From contig CP084619.1 of the NCBI GenBank assembly GCA_025917655.1, positions 4,569,001 to 4,633,000 on the forward strand: a DNA stretch of 64,000 nucleotides, given 5' to 3'. The notes under the pieces are model-generated. The model was not told the DNA's origin. It saw only the letters and a program-made list of their open reading frames with translations, and did not search any database. The stretch comes from Chlorella sorokiniana (taxonomy: Eukaryota; Chlorophyta; Trebouxiophyceae; Chlorellales; Chlorellaceae). Position numbers and translations under genes: made by a program. Shown piece after piece: positions 23,773 through 35,313 of the stretch (its first letter is position 1; each line of letters opens with the position of its first letter).

Positions 23773-23996
23773 GATCCTAGGCCGGCCCTTTTGCGATGAT
23801 CCGAATGAAGCGCACGAACCTTCGCAATGGCACCGATGCAGGCGATGGCAGAGGGGCGAGAGTGGGCTGCCACCTCAACCCAGGGACTCAATGGAAAGGC
23901 GAGGAAAAACTCCTGCAAGCCGCCGTGTGGCGCCGGCAGCGGTCCTTTTTCAGGGTCCAACCACCAGGAAAAGCTAGCGCTCAGCAGCCAGACACA
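23773..23996. promoter_or_regulatory. Compact bidirectional promoter region (RPI / eL36)
   Basis: Only 224 bases separate the two start codons, so both promoters and 5' UTRs must fit here. I saw no convincing TATA box. Confidence 0.5.
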
Positions 23997-25180
23997 ATGG
24001 CTGGGAGGGCTGGCATCGCCGTGGGCCTGCAGAAGGGCCATGTTGTGACCAAGCGCGAGAAGACCGTGCGCCCCGCCAGCCGCAAGGGCGTAAGTCTCGC
24101 TGCCGGGCGGCATGCAGGAGGGGGAGGGTGGCTTGCAGCACGGCAAGGGGTCCAGCCCGGCGGCGGCACGTTTTAGGCAATCAAAGCAGCCGTGTAATGC
24201 AGCCGGTGCAGCGCCAGTCCCGATACAGCGCCCTGAGAAGCAGCGGCCCACCATGCAGCCGATGCTGCATACGAGCGCTTAGGGCCAGCAGGGCTGTGAA
24301 AGCCTTGAGTATTGGCGACGTGCAGAAGTTCGGGCTGGCCAGCGCGCGCTCTGCAGCCGACAGGCGGGCTGTGGCGGCCGCTCACCGCCCTCCCGCCGCC
24401 GGCTCCCTCTCACGCTGCCTGCCTGCCCCCCACCCCACTTTTTGCAGCGCCTGTCCAAGCGCGTGAAGCTGGTGCGCGACATCGTGCGTGAGGTGGCGGG
24501 CCAGGCGCCGTATGAGAAGCGCCTGATGGAGCTGCTCAAGGTCGGCAAGGACAAGCGCGCGCTCAAGGTGGCCAAGCGGAAGGTGAGCCCCACGCCCTCC
24601 TCTTCTCTGTATATTGCTGTTGTGGTTGTTGTTTGCGGGGAATGGAAGGAGTGCATCAGGCGGCTCGTCGATGGGCCATCAGGCGGCTCCCAGCATCAGC
24701 ACGCCATTGAGCCAAGCAGCATGGGGCTGTCGAGCAGCAGCCCGCGGCTCTTGCCAGGCTTTGGCTTGATGGTGCCTGGCAGCGCATCATGCGGGGGCGG
24801 CGGCAGCTTTCGCGGCAAATCCAGGGCGACCTCAGCCTGGGACAGCCATGCAGCTGTTGCCTGCGGGTGCCAGCTTGGCAGCTGGTGCGCGGCAGCATGA
24901 GGAGCCCGCGCAGGAGCTGGTCCGTGCTGTCAAGAGGCAGCGCAGCGGCGAGGTGCCAGCACCCTTGCGGGGGCTTGCAGCTGTGGATGGCTTGCCGCCC
25001 TGCTGCGCTCCCCCACCACCCAGCTGTTTCTGAAAGGCGCTGTCCAGGCTGCCCTGCTGACCCAGGCTCCCCCTTCCCCCTCCTGTTGTGCCACCTCTGC
25101 AGCTGGGCACCCACAAGCGCGGCAAGGCCAAGCGCGAGGAGATGTCCGCGCTGCTGCGCAAGATGGCGGCCAAGAAGTAG
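23997..25180 (+). CDS. RPL36: Cytosolic 60S ribosomal protein eL36
   Basis: Structural protein of the large cytosolic ribosomal subunit. Three exons: 23997-24089, 24448-24582 and 25103-25180, all in phase with no frame errors, giving 101 residues, close to the usual 100-110. Introns use GGC|GTAAGT, AAG|GTGAGC and TTGCAG / CTGCAG acceptors. Family features are [54 protein letters not shown], and the C-terminal [13 protein letters not shown] and LLRKMAAKK. Strong codon bias and short size fit a highly expressed gene. It shares a short promoter region with the isomerase gene. Confidence 0.98.
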
Positions 25181-25258
25181 GCTGCTCCCATCCCAGCAGC
25201 TTCTTTGCAGCCCGTCTCCCTTGCCAGAACCATCCTGCTTGCAGCAGCACCCCCAGGA

Positions 25259-25263
25259 TGTAA
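25259..25263 (+). terminator. Probable poly(A) signal TGTAA for eL36
   Basis: TGTAA 78 bases after the eL36 stop codon, the chlorophyte-type signal. Confidence 0.45.
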
Positions 25264-25751
25264 CCAACGCCTATGCCGAGGGGTGCTGCCAGCTGGCAGG
25301 CAAGGAGGGCGGAAAGGAGGAGCATGCAGCCGAGTATTGCGGAGTCAGGGCGGCAGCGGGGCTGTCGAGAAGGGGCACCATGAGTTTGCCCACAAGGGGC
25401 TCCTTGAGTTTGCCCACACAGCCAAGATGTCCGCAACTGCAGTGCCATCCTGGCAGAACTGGGAGCAGTGCATGCAGCGAGCCAGGAGTGCGTCTGATTG
25501 CAGGGAGGGCCGCGGCAGCATGGCGCCAGCTGTGCTTGCAGGGGGCCACGTCAGCAGGAACGCCAGAGCAGGGGCAATGTGTGCACATTGAACTCACAAA
25601 GGGTGTCCAGCTGCCTTGGCCGCGCCCGGGTCAATTGCTCGAGATACGCCGGTGGCTAGTTACACGCGCTTGTTTGCAATGAAAGAAATCAAGTTATGGG
25701 ACTCCAACAAACATAAAAAATGTGGGATCCTTGCCTCCTGCCTTGCGCCGC
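25264..25751. other. Convergent 3' regions
   Basis: Between the eL36 3' end and the stop codon of the MATH protein. A short direct repeat (GAGTTTGCCCACA twice, near 25383 and 25408) is present. TTACA at 25660-25664 is a TGTAA signal on the minus strand, about 90 bases past the MATH gene stop. No gene seen. Confidence 0.4.
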
Positions 25752-28700
25752 TCACTCCAGCAGGTCGGAAATGAGGCCCATGTGCGCAAAGTCGTCGAAC
25801 CCAGGCGACTCGAGCGCCGCCGCTGCTGCCTTGCCCGCTGCGAGCCCCGATGGCAGTACGACCGCAGGCAGCCGGCCGTACAGCCCGTCGCCGCCGCCGC
25901 CGGTGCCATTGGGCAGCTGCAGCCCTGCAGCGGCCAGGCCGTCAATGCTGTTGTGGCTGCTGCTCTCGTCGCTGGGCGCGCTGGGCTGGGTGGCTGCTGA
26001 CGTGGCGCCGCTGCTCCTGCTGCCGCTCAACCCCAGGGATGGCAGGCTGGGAGGCAGGCTGGCCCCTACCACGGCGCTGCGGTACGAGGCAGTACCGTTG
26101 GCCGCCACCGGGGTGGCCCCACCGGCTCGCCTGCCGCCGCAGCTGCATAGCCCGCACGCTTGGGGCCCGGCCCGCCGCCAAAGCCGCCGCTGCTGCTGCC
26201 GCCGTTGCTTGCGGCGGGGTTGAACTGCTGCGCAGCAGGGTTCATCACTGGCAGGCTGGCCGCAGCGCGGAGGCGGCCGCGGCAGACGAAGCCGAGCTGG
26301 CGCTGCCGCCGCTGCCGCTGCGTGCCACGAGGGCCGGCGAGCCGTGCTGCTGCGGCTGGCGCGCCGACGGCGGCCGCTGCGGCGCAAGCTGCCCGGCCGC
26401 GGAGCTGGGCCGGCGAGGGGCAGGCGCAGCGGGAGGCAGGGAGCTTGCGGGCAGCGAGGCCGCGCGTGCTGCAGGAGCTGCCGCCATGCCCGCGTGCCCA
26501 CCCACCCCGTTGGCTGCCGTGGCCTCCAGAACACAGGCGGAGGAGGACGGCGGCAGCGGGTCCCCACACGCGCTGCCGCTCGCCGACGCCAGCTTCCCCT
26601 CCAGCTCCGCCACCCGCGCCTGCAGCGCCGCCAGCTGAGCCTCCCGGGCCGCCAGCTGGCCCTCTGCCGCCGCCAGCTGCCGCCGCAGCGCCGCCACCTC
26701 TCCCTCATCCTCCTCCTCTCCCGACAGCTCGCTGGCAGGCCCTGAAGCGGCGCTCAGCAGGCTGCTTTCCTCGGTGAGCCGTGAGCTGGCGGCGGGGTGG
26801 CGCTGCCGTCGCCGCCCGCCCCCGCCGCTTCCAGCTCAGGCGTCGCTGTCGAGGAAAGCGCGCTGCTGCTGCCGCCGTGCTGCCCCGACGCGTCGGATGC
26901 CGCGCTGCTGAGGGACGCCGCCACGGCTGAGGAGGCGTCGTCGCAGCCGCTCACGCTGCTACTGCGGCTGCCGGCTGGGCCATCCTGCTGCTGCGGCTGC
27001 TGCTGCTGCCGCGCCACTGCCGCTGCCGCTGCCTCCTGCTGCTGCCGCGCGCGGCGCTTGGCATCCGCCGCCTGTCGGGCGGCGCGCTGCCGCTCCCGCT
27101 CAGCTTCCCGCTCAGCTTCCTCCCGTCGCCGCCGCTCCTCGGCCTCCGCCTGCCGCTTCAGCTGCTCTTGCCGCCGCGCGGCTTCCTGCTCCTGCCGCTC
27201 AGCCTCCTCTGCAGCACACAGCGGGGCCAGGCGACCACCATCAGCGGGCCAGCGCTCAAAGATGAAGCAGCCACCATGCCAAACTCTGAAGCAATGTCCA
27301 CGCCGCTGGCTGGGCTCCGCACCAGCCTCTCGCTTCGCCCGCTCCGCCTCCTTCTTCTTCTTCTGCCGCTCCTTCTTTTTGGCGCGCCGTTCCCGATCCG
27401 CCTGCGGGAGGCAAACGCAAGCACGGCGTGCAGAGATGGTTCAGCCAGCGGCGGCACAGCAGCCTTCGGAGGGCTGCGGGGAGCTGCGGCTGCCAGCGCT
27501 GTCTGCTGGGGCGCCTCCGCAGCGTGCTGAGCTGGCGAGCGGCGCATGGTGCCGCTCGGCCGGCCGGAGTCACCTCTGCGCGTGCCGCCTGCCGCGCCTC
27601 CTCCGCCGCCTCGAGCAGCTCCTCCTCGGCCAGCAGCGCCTCCTGCCGCTTGATGGTCTCCGCCTCCTGGAAGGCGGCCTGCAGGGGGACAGGGGAAGGT
27701 GTGAGGGGAAACCATGGAGGCAGGGCAAACGGGCAGTGAAGGAAGGTAGCCGGTGCTACGTGTCACCAGGGCACGCAGGATGTGTGCGGGTTGCACGGAA
27801 TGTGCAGTACGCGCGTGGCAGGGGCTGGCAGCGGGAAGCCAGGCCGGGGGTGGCGGACGGCCTGCCAGGAGCGGCTCTTGGCGGGCCTGGCAGGCGCGGT
27901 GGGCTGGATCAGGCAAGCGCTGCAAAGCCTGCCGTTCTTTCAGTCTCCGACAATCGCAGACTCGCCTCGATGCGCGTGGCGGCGATGTGGGTAGCAGCGT
28001 ACAGCTCCACACAGCGGCGGCCGAGGTCGGCCAGGCGCCGCTCATCGCGCTCCACGGCGTCCCGGCAGCACTCGTCAGCTTCCTGCTGGGCACACAACGC
28101 GCTGGGGTAAGCGCTTGGAAACCGAAAGAACGGCAGATGCGCCAGGCCAGCAACAGCTGACCGAACAAGGCCGGGAGGCGGTCGGCCACGCAGAGGGGCA
28201 ACCCAGCCGCATCAGCGCGCCGCAGACGGGCAGCAACGGGGAGTGGGTCGGCAGCACAGGCCGGCGCGGCGCGTCACCTGCGCCATCCGCAGCGGCAGCT
28301 CCCCCTGCTGCTTGTCCGACTGCCAAGGGGGATGGCGTCGGCGGCGGCGCGCTCCAGCACGCTGCGTGGCACAGCACAGCACAGGCAAGCCGATCGCAAG
28401 TGAAACATCGCAAAGGAGAAGGTCAGGGTGCACGATTGCGGGCGCTTGCTCACCCTGTGCAGCCACCCAAATACAGCGACGGTTTGCAGCAAAAAACACA
28501 ACCCAGGGAGGAGACAGTATGCATCCACCCTAAATGCTGCCTGCCGGGCCCTACAGGGCTCCCACCTGATGGCATCCCCCGCGAAGAAGAAAGCGCCGCG
28601 CCGCGCATCGATCAGAACGCCCGCAGGCTCGCCCAGGCGACCGTCTGCACCCATGCCGTTGGCAAGGGCTGTGCCGCTGCCGCTGCTGCCGCTTCCGCAC

Positions 28701-31297
28701 GCTTCCGAGGCCTCCTCGCTCTGCACAGGCATGCCAAATGGTAGCGGTTAGTCGCCAGTCTAATACTTCCTCAGTGGGCCCCCCCGCCGCCCCCACCTCA
28801 CCCCACCAGCCAACCACTGCTCATGCGCCACACGTGCCTCCCCCTTCTGCCCCCAAGGCCGCGTTTGCCGCTGCCTTGCCTGTAGGCACCTCCGCCCCGC
28901 GTCCTCCAGCAGCTTGCAGCCGCAGTAGAGCGCATCCATGACCAGGGTGGAGGTGACCTCCTTCTCGTTGAAGAAGCGCTTGACCACGCCCTGCAGGGTG
29001 GGAGCGTGGGAGGGGGGTTGCTGTGAGTCGATGCATGTGCAGGAGTGCAGGATCGGGGGAGGTAGAGGGGTGTAAAGGGTGGGTGGCTATGAGTGAGAAA
29101 AACTAGGGCAGAGGGCTGCAACAGGCGGGTGGTGGACAGCAGCCGCACAACAATACCGCCGGGAGGAGCGACGCCCCAGGCGTGCAAACTGCTCAATATG
29201 AGTCACCACACCTAAGGGAACGAGCAAAGAAAGGGGGAGCGGCCCACCTTGAAAATGGCGGGGGCCGGTTCGGTGGTGAGCTCGCGTCGCGCCGCCGGCT
29301 CCAGCCTATCCCAGAACGCCCGCAGGCCGCGCCCGTCTTCCAACAGCCGCTGCAAAGCAGAGGCAGAGGCAGGGCCAGGCGGCCTTGGCGCTGGTGCGGT
29401 CGGGTGCTTGTGCCCGCTGGGCAAGGCCCCGCCAGCCGCTGTCGCAGCTCGTCTTGGCGTGCGAGCGGCAGCCGCCGCCATCCGCACGGGCAGCACGCCC
29501 GGTTGGCATGTGTAAGCCCGCGTGGCAAAGGCCTGAAGCCTCAAAACAGCAGCGAAGCCCCTGCGGTTTCTTGACTCCTGCCCCCAGCTTCCCTCCGTTG
29601 TTCCGCTGAGCCCCGCCCACCTGCAGCTGCTCCCTTCTCGTCCACAAACCGGCGGGCGAGCCCCTCAACGTTGGCGAGGTACACCCGCGCCAGCTCCCGC
29701 CTGTACTGCCCGTCCAGGCATCGGAAGGGGCGCTGCGGGCGGTCCCGGATCACCTGCACCTGCGCCTTAATCACCAGCGAGTCGTCCAGGGTGAAGCCGT
29801 CCAGAACCTGCACAGTACAGGAAACAAGCCGGCTGGTGGTTGGAAGAGCGCCGCGTGTTGGGGCTTGGTTGAGGCGTGTATTAGGCAAGAGACTTAGGGG
29901 GCAGGAGAGGGGGCTGCTGCTGTGCCCCTTCGATGCCCTCCTTCCCAGCAGGCACGCTGGCGCCACATCACACAACAAATGCACTGCCTGGCCGCTGCCC
30001 TGCGCAACACTACAGCCCCCTCTTTGCCGATTGTTGCAGGGAGCCCCGCACGTTGCTGCGTGCCCGGGCCTCGGCAGCATGGCCCGCAGCTCTGCCTTCC
30101 CCGCCGCAGAGCCGTCCTGTGCTCACCACAGCCCACAGACAGCGGCAGCCGGCGGCAGCACCCACCTTGGACAGCTCCATGAACTTCTTCCAGCCCCAGT
30201 CGTGCTCCTTCTTGCAGAAGCGGTGCAGCGTGTCGCTGTACTTTGACTTCTTGGGGTCGGCATTCACCACGGAGATTGTGAACTGTGGGGCGGCAGGCAA
30301 GGGAGGCAGGAATGAATCGGCACGGGAAGGATCACAGGGAAAGCGCGGGTGGCGCCATGCAGGTGCCTGGGACAGCACGGGGCGGGTTGCGGCCGCGGCT
30401 GCTGCAGAGGCCCCAGCTGGGTGCTCGCCTGCGCAAAGTGCGACCACCCCGGCAGGAGCTTGTCGTAGTCGGCGACGCAGAGGAAGAGGGAGAGGTGGTT
30501 GGCGACGTCGCAGCCCTGGGGGTAGACGAGCAGGTACCTGTGGGGGCAAAGGAGGGAGAGGAGGACAGCAACTGGGTGCAGGGAGCGGTGTTGGCTCGAT
30601 AGAGATGGTGCGCCCGGGCGGCCAACACCCCCTCTGATCCATTTGACCAAGTCTGTGACAGAGCGCAGCGCTGTAAACGTCCCGCTGGCCTGTGCTTGCT
30701 GGCAATGCTGCTAGATGGCATGCAAGGCGCAGCGCAAGGCGGCAGCGCACCACTTGAAGCTGCCCACTTCAAACACGTTGCTGCGCAGCTCGCGCTTGCC
30801 GCTCTCGCCAAACTTGTCCAGCTGCCAGGTGAACTTCCCGTACAGTTCGCATGTCGGGGCCCTGCACGCACACCCAAGCACGCGGCGACAGCATGGCAAT
30901 CATTGGCCAGGCGAATGTCGCCCGGCGACAGCGGAAGCGTGCTGGCAGGGCGCTCTGCAAAGTGCAGGCGATGAACACGAGTGCCCGACGCAGGTGTCCT
31001 GCACAGCTGTCAATACCGCTACATACTAGCTGGTCTGCATCCGCAAGGTGCAGCTTGGGCGGACACCGGCAGCAGGCGGGCGCACCCTCGTCGTCGTCGT
31101 CAAGGGAATGTGGAGCAAGAGGCGATGGTGTCCACCACCGACTTTCTGCTTTTCCACTCGATCGCCTCGGCTGTGTCTGGGGTCACTGAGAGCACGCCAT
31201 CGGCCACAGGAGGCCCCTTGGCAGCGGTGGGGTTGCCCGCCGTCAGGGCTTCACGCAGACGGGCCTGCGAGCTCTTAGATCCGCTTGATGAGCCCAT
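25752..31297 (-). CDS. TRAF1/MUSE13-like MATH-domain protein
   Basis: In land plants these MATH proteins (TRAF1a/b, MUSE13/14) act with ubiquitin ligases in turnover of immune receptors and autophagy factors. Probable exon 1 (31297 to about 31081) starts [18 protein letters not shown] and ends in a DDDDE stretch; frame and end are uncertain because of an indel. Clear MATH exons follow: 30861-30751 ([20 protein letters not shown]), 30537-30429 ([29 protein letters not shown]) and 30282-30166 ([31 protein letters not shown]). The next exon has [21 protein letters not shown], then [17 protein letters not shown] and [19 protein letters not shown]. The rest is charged coiled coil ([17 protein letters not shown]) and a Ser/Ala-rich tail ending [15 protein letters not shown]. 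The intron after WSHFAQ begins with GC. C-terminal frames break several times. Confidence 0.88.
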
Positions 31298-31739
31298 GCT
31301 GCGTCGCCCTGGTGCCGCAACGTCTGCTTGCGACGCAGCCCGGCGGGCCACAGGCACCGCTCCCTTTTCGGCCTCGACCGTGGGACGCTGCGAGCCCGCA
31401 ATCCGATTTTGGCAATTGATTTATTCCACTCAGCACAGCGTCCCTGAGCTGCAGCCGCTTCTTAGCTGGGCCGTCAGTGTGAGCAGGTCTGTGGTGGGAG
31501 ATGAAGAAGCAGAAAACCAACTGAGTGGCAATGGATTTTGTCTCCTCCTCGGCCGGCGGGGCGTCCCACTGGCCCATGTACTGCTCGCCCAGTACTGTCC
31601 CCCTTTTCTCACACCTGCACAGCCCTGGCGGCCTGTTCACGCACCGCGCGGCCAAGAAAGTAGGTTGCAGTCGTTGGCAGCCCGTCACGGCCAGCAGCCA
31701 GCCGCTAGGCGATCCCAACAGCCAATCGTTGCTCGCAAC
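31298..31739. promoter_or_regulatory. Bidirectional promoter region (MATH protein / Aurora kinase)
   Basis: 442 bases between divergent start codons. Open reading through from the left into Aurora exists on the plus strand but has no supporting motifs. Confidence 0.4.
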
Positions 31740-34655
31740 ATGGCCAGCGTGGGGGTGGCGGCAGCCCTCCTAGATAAGGTGCGTGACTTGAAGTGCTTTA
31801 ACAGCGGCCCTGGGCTCGGGAGCCGCAGTTGGCCGTTCCAGGCCTGGGATGGCAACACCACGCCAGGTAGGGCAGCCTGCTGGCAGCTGCTCTCCCGGCC
31901 ACGGCTCACATGCCCTCGTCTCCCTCTGTCATCGCAGGAAAATGTGGGCGCAGCGGGCGTCAAGTCGATGGACGGCAAGCTGGGCGGCAAGCGCCCGCTG
32001 GGTGACGGCGGCGCCGACGGCAACGCTGCCAAGCTCCCTCGCAAGTCGGCCCTGCAGCCACTCAGCGCCAACACAATGGCGGCCCCTCAGCAGACGGCAG
32101 CAGCCCCGGCAGCACCAGCGCAGCAGCCCCTGGCAGTAGCAGCCCCAGACAAGCTGGGCAGCATGGGCCCACCACCGCCTCGGGCCGCGGGCGGCTCCGG
32201 CCGCGCCGCTTCAGGGGCTGCCGAGGCCAGCGCCGCCAGCCGCGAGCGCTCTGGCAGCGGCCTTGCCGCCGCGCGGCGCTGGCAGCTGACCGACTTTGAC
32301 ATCGGCAAGCCTCTCGGGCGCGGCAAGTTTGGCAACGTCTACCTCGCTCGCGAGCGCAAGAGCAAGTACATCGTGGCGCTCAAGGTAGACCGGGCCGCCT
32401 CCAGATATGCAACTTGCACGGCTGGGCCACCTGCCTTGCCTGGTGTGGGTTTCAGGGTTCTGGGCGCGCCGATGCAGCCAAGGTCTTGTGGCAGGGCTGG
32501 CTGACGGCCACCCACGCATGCAAGCCGGAGCAGCGGCGGGCATCCTCTGCCCGGGCCCCTCCCATCTCGTCCCTCAACCCCATCACCTCTTGACGTTGTC
32601 TTCACATGCCGCCGCCGCAGGTGCTGTTCAAGAACCAGCTGCAGCAGTCCAACGTGGAGCACCAGCTGCGCCGCGAGATCGAGATCCAGAGCCACCTGCG
32701 CCACCCCAACATCCTGCGCCTCTACGGCTACTTCTACGACCAGGTGGGGGCCTGACGGGGCTGCGTTCGGGTGTCGTTCCATACATTGCTGGGGAGGAGT
32801 CAGGGAGAACCATCGTGAGGGCCTGGGCGGAGTGATCCATTAGCAATCCAGCATGGGGAGGGCCTGCTGCCACGGCGCCGGCTGCGCGCTCCCTGCTCTC
32901 AGCGGCTGCAACCGGCCATTTCTTCTGGCGTTTCAGGAAGCAAAGCTGCTGTGGCCATCTCTCTGCCTGCTCCTGCGCCTGCGCCCTCCTGACTGTGTCT
33001 GCTGCGGCCGCACCGTACCGCCCCGTACCTGCAGACCCGCGTGTACCTCATCCTGGAGTACGCCGCCCGCGGGGAGCTGTACAAGGAGCTGCAGGTGGGT
33101 GCTGCGCGGAAGCTGAGCTGTGTGGCGCAGCGCCTAGCAGTGCCGCCGGTGCTGCCTGCCGGCACGGCGCTGAGCCTCCCTGCTTGCCGCCCTGCTGCTG
33201 CTGGGTCTGCACTCATGCGAGTGGTGGTGCTGCCCCGCTTTGTCTGCACCCCCTCCAAACGCGCCGCCATCTCCCAACCAGCAAACACATGCTTCATTCA
33301 CACTCAGAATTTGTGCACCGCCTCCCCACCCACACACACACCAAACCTGCACCTCGCGCCTCCGCCGCCCGCCCGCAGCGCGTGGGCACGTTTGACGAGC
33401 AGCGTACCGCCACGTACACATCGCCTCGCTGGCGCTGGCCCTCTCCTACTGCCACTCCAAGAACGTCATCCACCGCGACATCAAGCCCGAGAACCTGCTG
33501 CTGGGCCTCAACGGCGACCTCAAGATCGCCGACTTTGGCTGGTGCGCTGGCGTTTTGATGTTGTTGGGGTAGGGCAGAGGGTGGGTTGCGGCGGTTGTAC
33601 TTGGAAGCGGTGCGCCGCTGTGGGGGCGTGTAACGCGGTGCATTCTCTCCGATGTGCAAGCGTGCTTGTTACTGTACGCTACTGGGTGCCTGGGGCTGGT
33701 AAGCCACGCCCGACACCCACACGCCCCTGCCTACCAACCCACCCCGCAGGTCGGTGCACGCGCCCAGCGGGCGACGCACCACGCTGTGCGGCACGCTGGA
33801 CTACCTGCCGCCTGAGATGGTGGAGGGCAAGAAGCACGACTTCCGCGTGGACATCTGGTCACTGGTGGGTGGGGCGGCGGTGGGCTGGGCCAGGGGGCGG
33901 CGGCCTGGGGCGGCGGCCGCATGGCGCCTGCCGGGGTGGGCTGGCGCTCTTGTGGTCAGCCGTGCGCTGTGTCTTTCACACACACCCAGGTAGTTTCCAC
34001 CTCGTTCCATCTCTGCCCCCACCACCACGATCTCCCCTACCCCTCTCCAACCCCTCCCCTCCCACGTTTTAACCTCTCACACCCACCCGTATCCCCCCCA
34101 GGGCGTGCTGTGCTACGAGTTCCTGTATGGCCAGCCGCCGTTTGAGGCGGCGGGGCACACCGACACGTACAAGCGCATCATGCGCGTCGACCTCAAGTTC
34201 CCGCCCGCGCCGCAGCGCTCCGAGGGAGCCAAGGACCTGATCCGCGGGGTGAGCCGCCCTGCGCCCTGCACCATTGCTGTCGCGCCTTGTCGGGCTGGTT
34301 TCGAGAAGCGGGCTTGCGCTGGTCTGCTGGGCCAGCTGCCGCTGGGTACACGCTAGCGTGCCGCCTTGAGGCCGCGGCAGAGGGCCCGAGGCGGGGGCAG
34401 CTGCTGGTTGTTGGTGAAACGCCCAGCCAAGCTTTCCGTCGTACCCTGCCGTGCTGCTCACCCCAATCCACTCACCCCTCGGCCGCCCTCCCCTCCCTCC
34501 CTGACCCCCAAAAAATAACTCACCTGCCGCAGCTGCTGGTGAAGGACCGCGAGCAGCGGCTGACGCTGGATCGGGTGCTGCAGCACGAGTGGATCCTGGC
34601 CAACGCAGACCCAGCGGTGCTGGCGCGGCACAGCAAGCAGCCGGCGGCGGCGTAG
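31740..34655 (+). CDS. Aurora-type mitotic Ser/Thr protein kinase
   Basis: Aurora kinases control spindle assembly, chromosome segregation and cytokinesis. Eight exons: 31740-31778, 31938-32384, 32621-32743, 33035-33094, 33379-33541, 33750-33864, 34102-34248, 34533-34655, for about 404 residues. A Lys/Ala/Pro-rich N-terminal tail of some 125 residues precedes the kinase domain. Motifs in order: [14 protein letters not shown] (Gly loop), VALK (ATP Lys), [43 protein letters not shown] (catalytic loop), ADFGWSVHAP (DFG), [16 protein letters not shown] (activation loop), [16 protein letters not shown], and [12 protein letters not shown]. The DFGWSVHAP and [10 protein letters not shown] signatures separate Aurora from other kinases. 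Exon 5 has two extra bases at 33413-33421, where an AC pair seems duplicated in TAC-ATC; the phase is right without them. Confidence 0.95.
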
Positions 34656-35313
34656 GCGCTCGGCGGCGCACCTGGTGGCGCTGGGGTGGGCCCCAGACGC
34701 CCGCCGAGCGACGGATTCGCCGGGCACCCCTCGACAGCCGGACTAGCAGCCCTCCTTTCGACCGCCCCTCTAGGATAGATGAATGTATGTGTCACCAGTA
34801 GCTCCCCGCAGGCGGGCTGTGCTGGGGCTGGGTATGGAGCACCTGCCCTGCCTCTGCTGCCGTGGCCCGCGTGCAAGCGATTCCTCCCCCTATCCTCGAT
34901 TTTTGCCCCCTATCACACGACGCCCATCTGACACTGTTTCCCTGCGGCCAGAGCCCCCTCTTTCTAAGCGCCCCACTGTGCCAAGTGGCGCAAGGCCCTC
35001 GACCTCCCGGTCCCACCTGACAACCCGCTCCTCCCCTACACCCCCCGCCTGCTCTGCAGCCGCCTCTTCTTCCTCCGCTGGCAGCCTGAATGTGCTGCCC
35101 TGCTTCGCTTGCCCTGTAACACAGCCTCCTCTGTTCCAACAACCAGTTCTCCAGCAGGGGTGGCAACAGCAGGCAGTGGTATCGACCAGAGGGGCGCAGG
35201 CTTGGGCGGGCCTCTTCACATGAAACCGCCCAGACATGGAACAGCGGCGACAGTGTCGGAAAACTGTGCGTCCGACTCCATGGCGCCCTCCATGGCGCCC
35301 GGCATCGCTGCCG
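34656..35313. other. Convergent 3' regions
   Basis: About 660 bases between the Aurora stop (plus) and the TTM3 stop (minus). TGTAA near 35114 is far from either stop. No gene seen. Confidence 0.4.

Noticed and set aside
30981-32504. 507-codon frame running into the Aurora N-terminus
   Set aside because: It reads through Aurora intron 1 and the divergent promoter, and overlaps the MATH gene first exon. The ATG at 31740 with GTGCGT donor and in-phase acceptor fits better.
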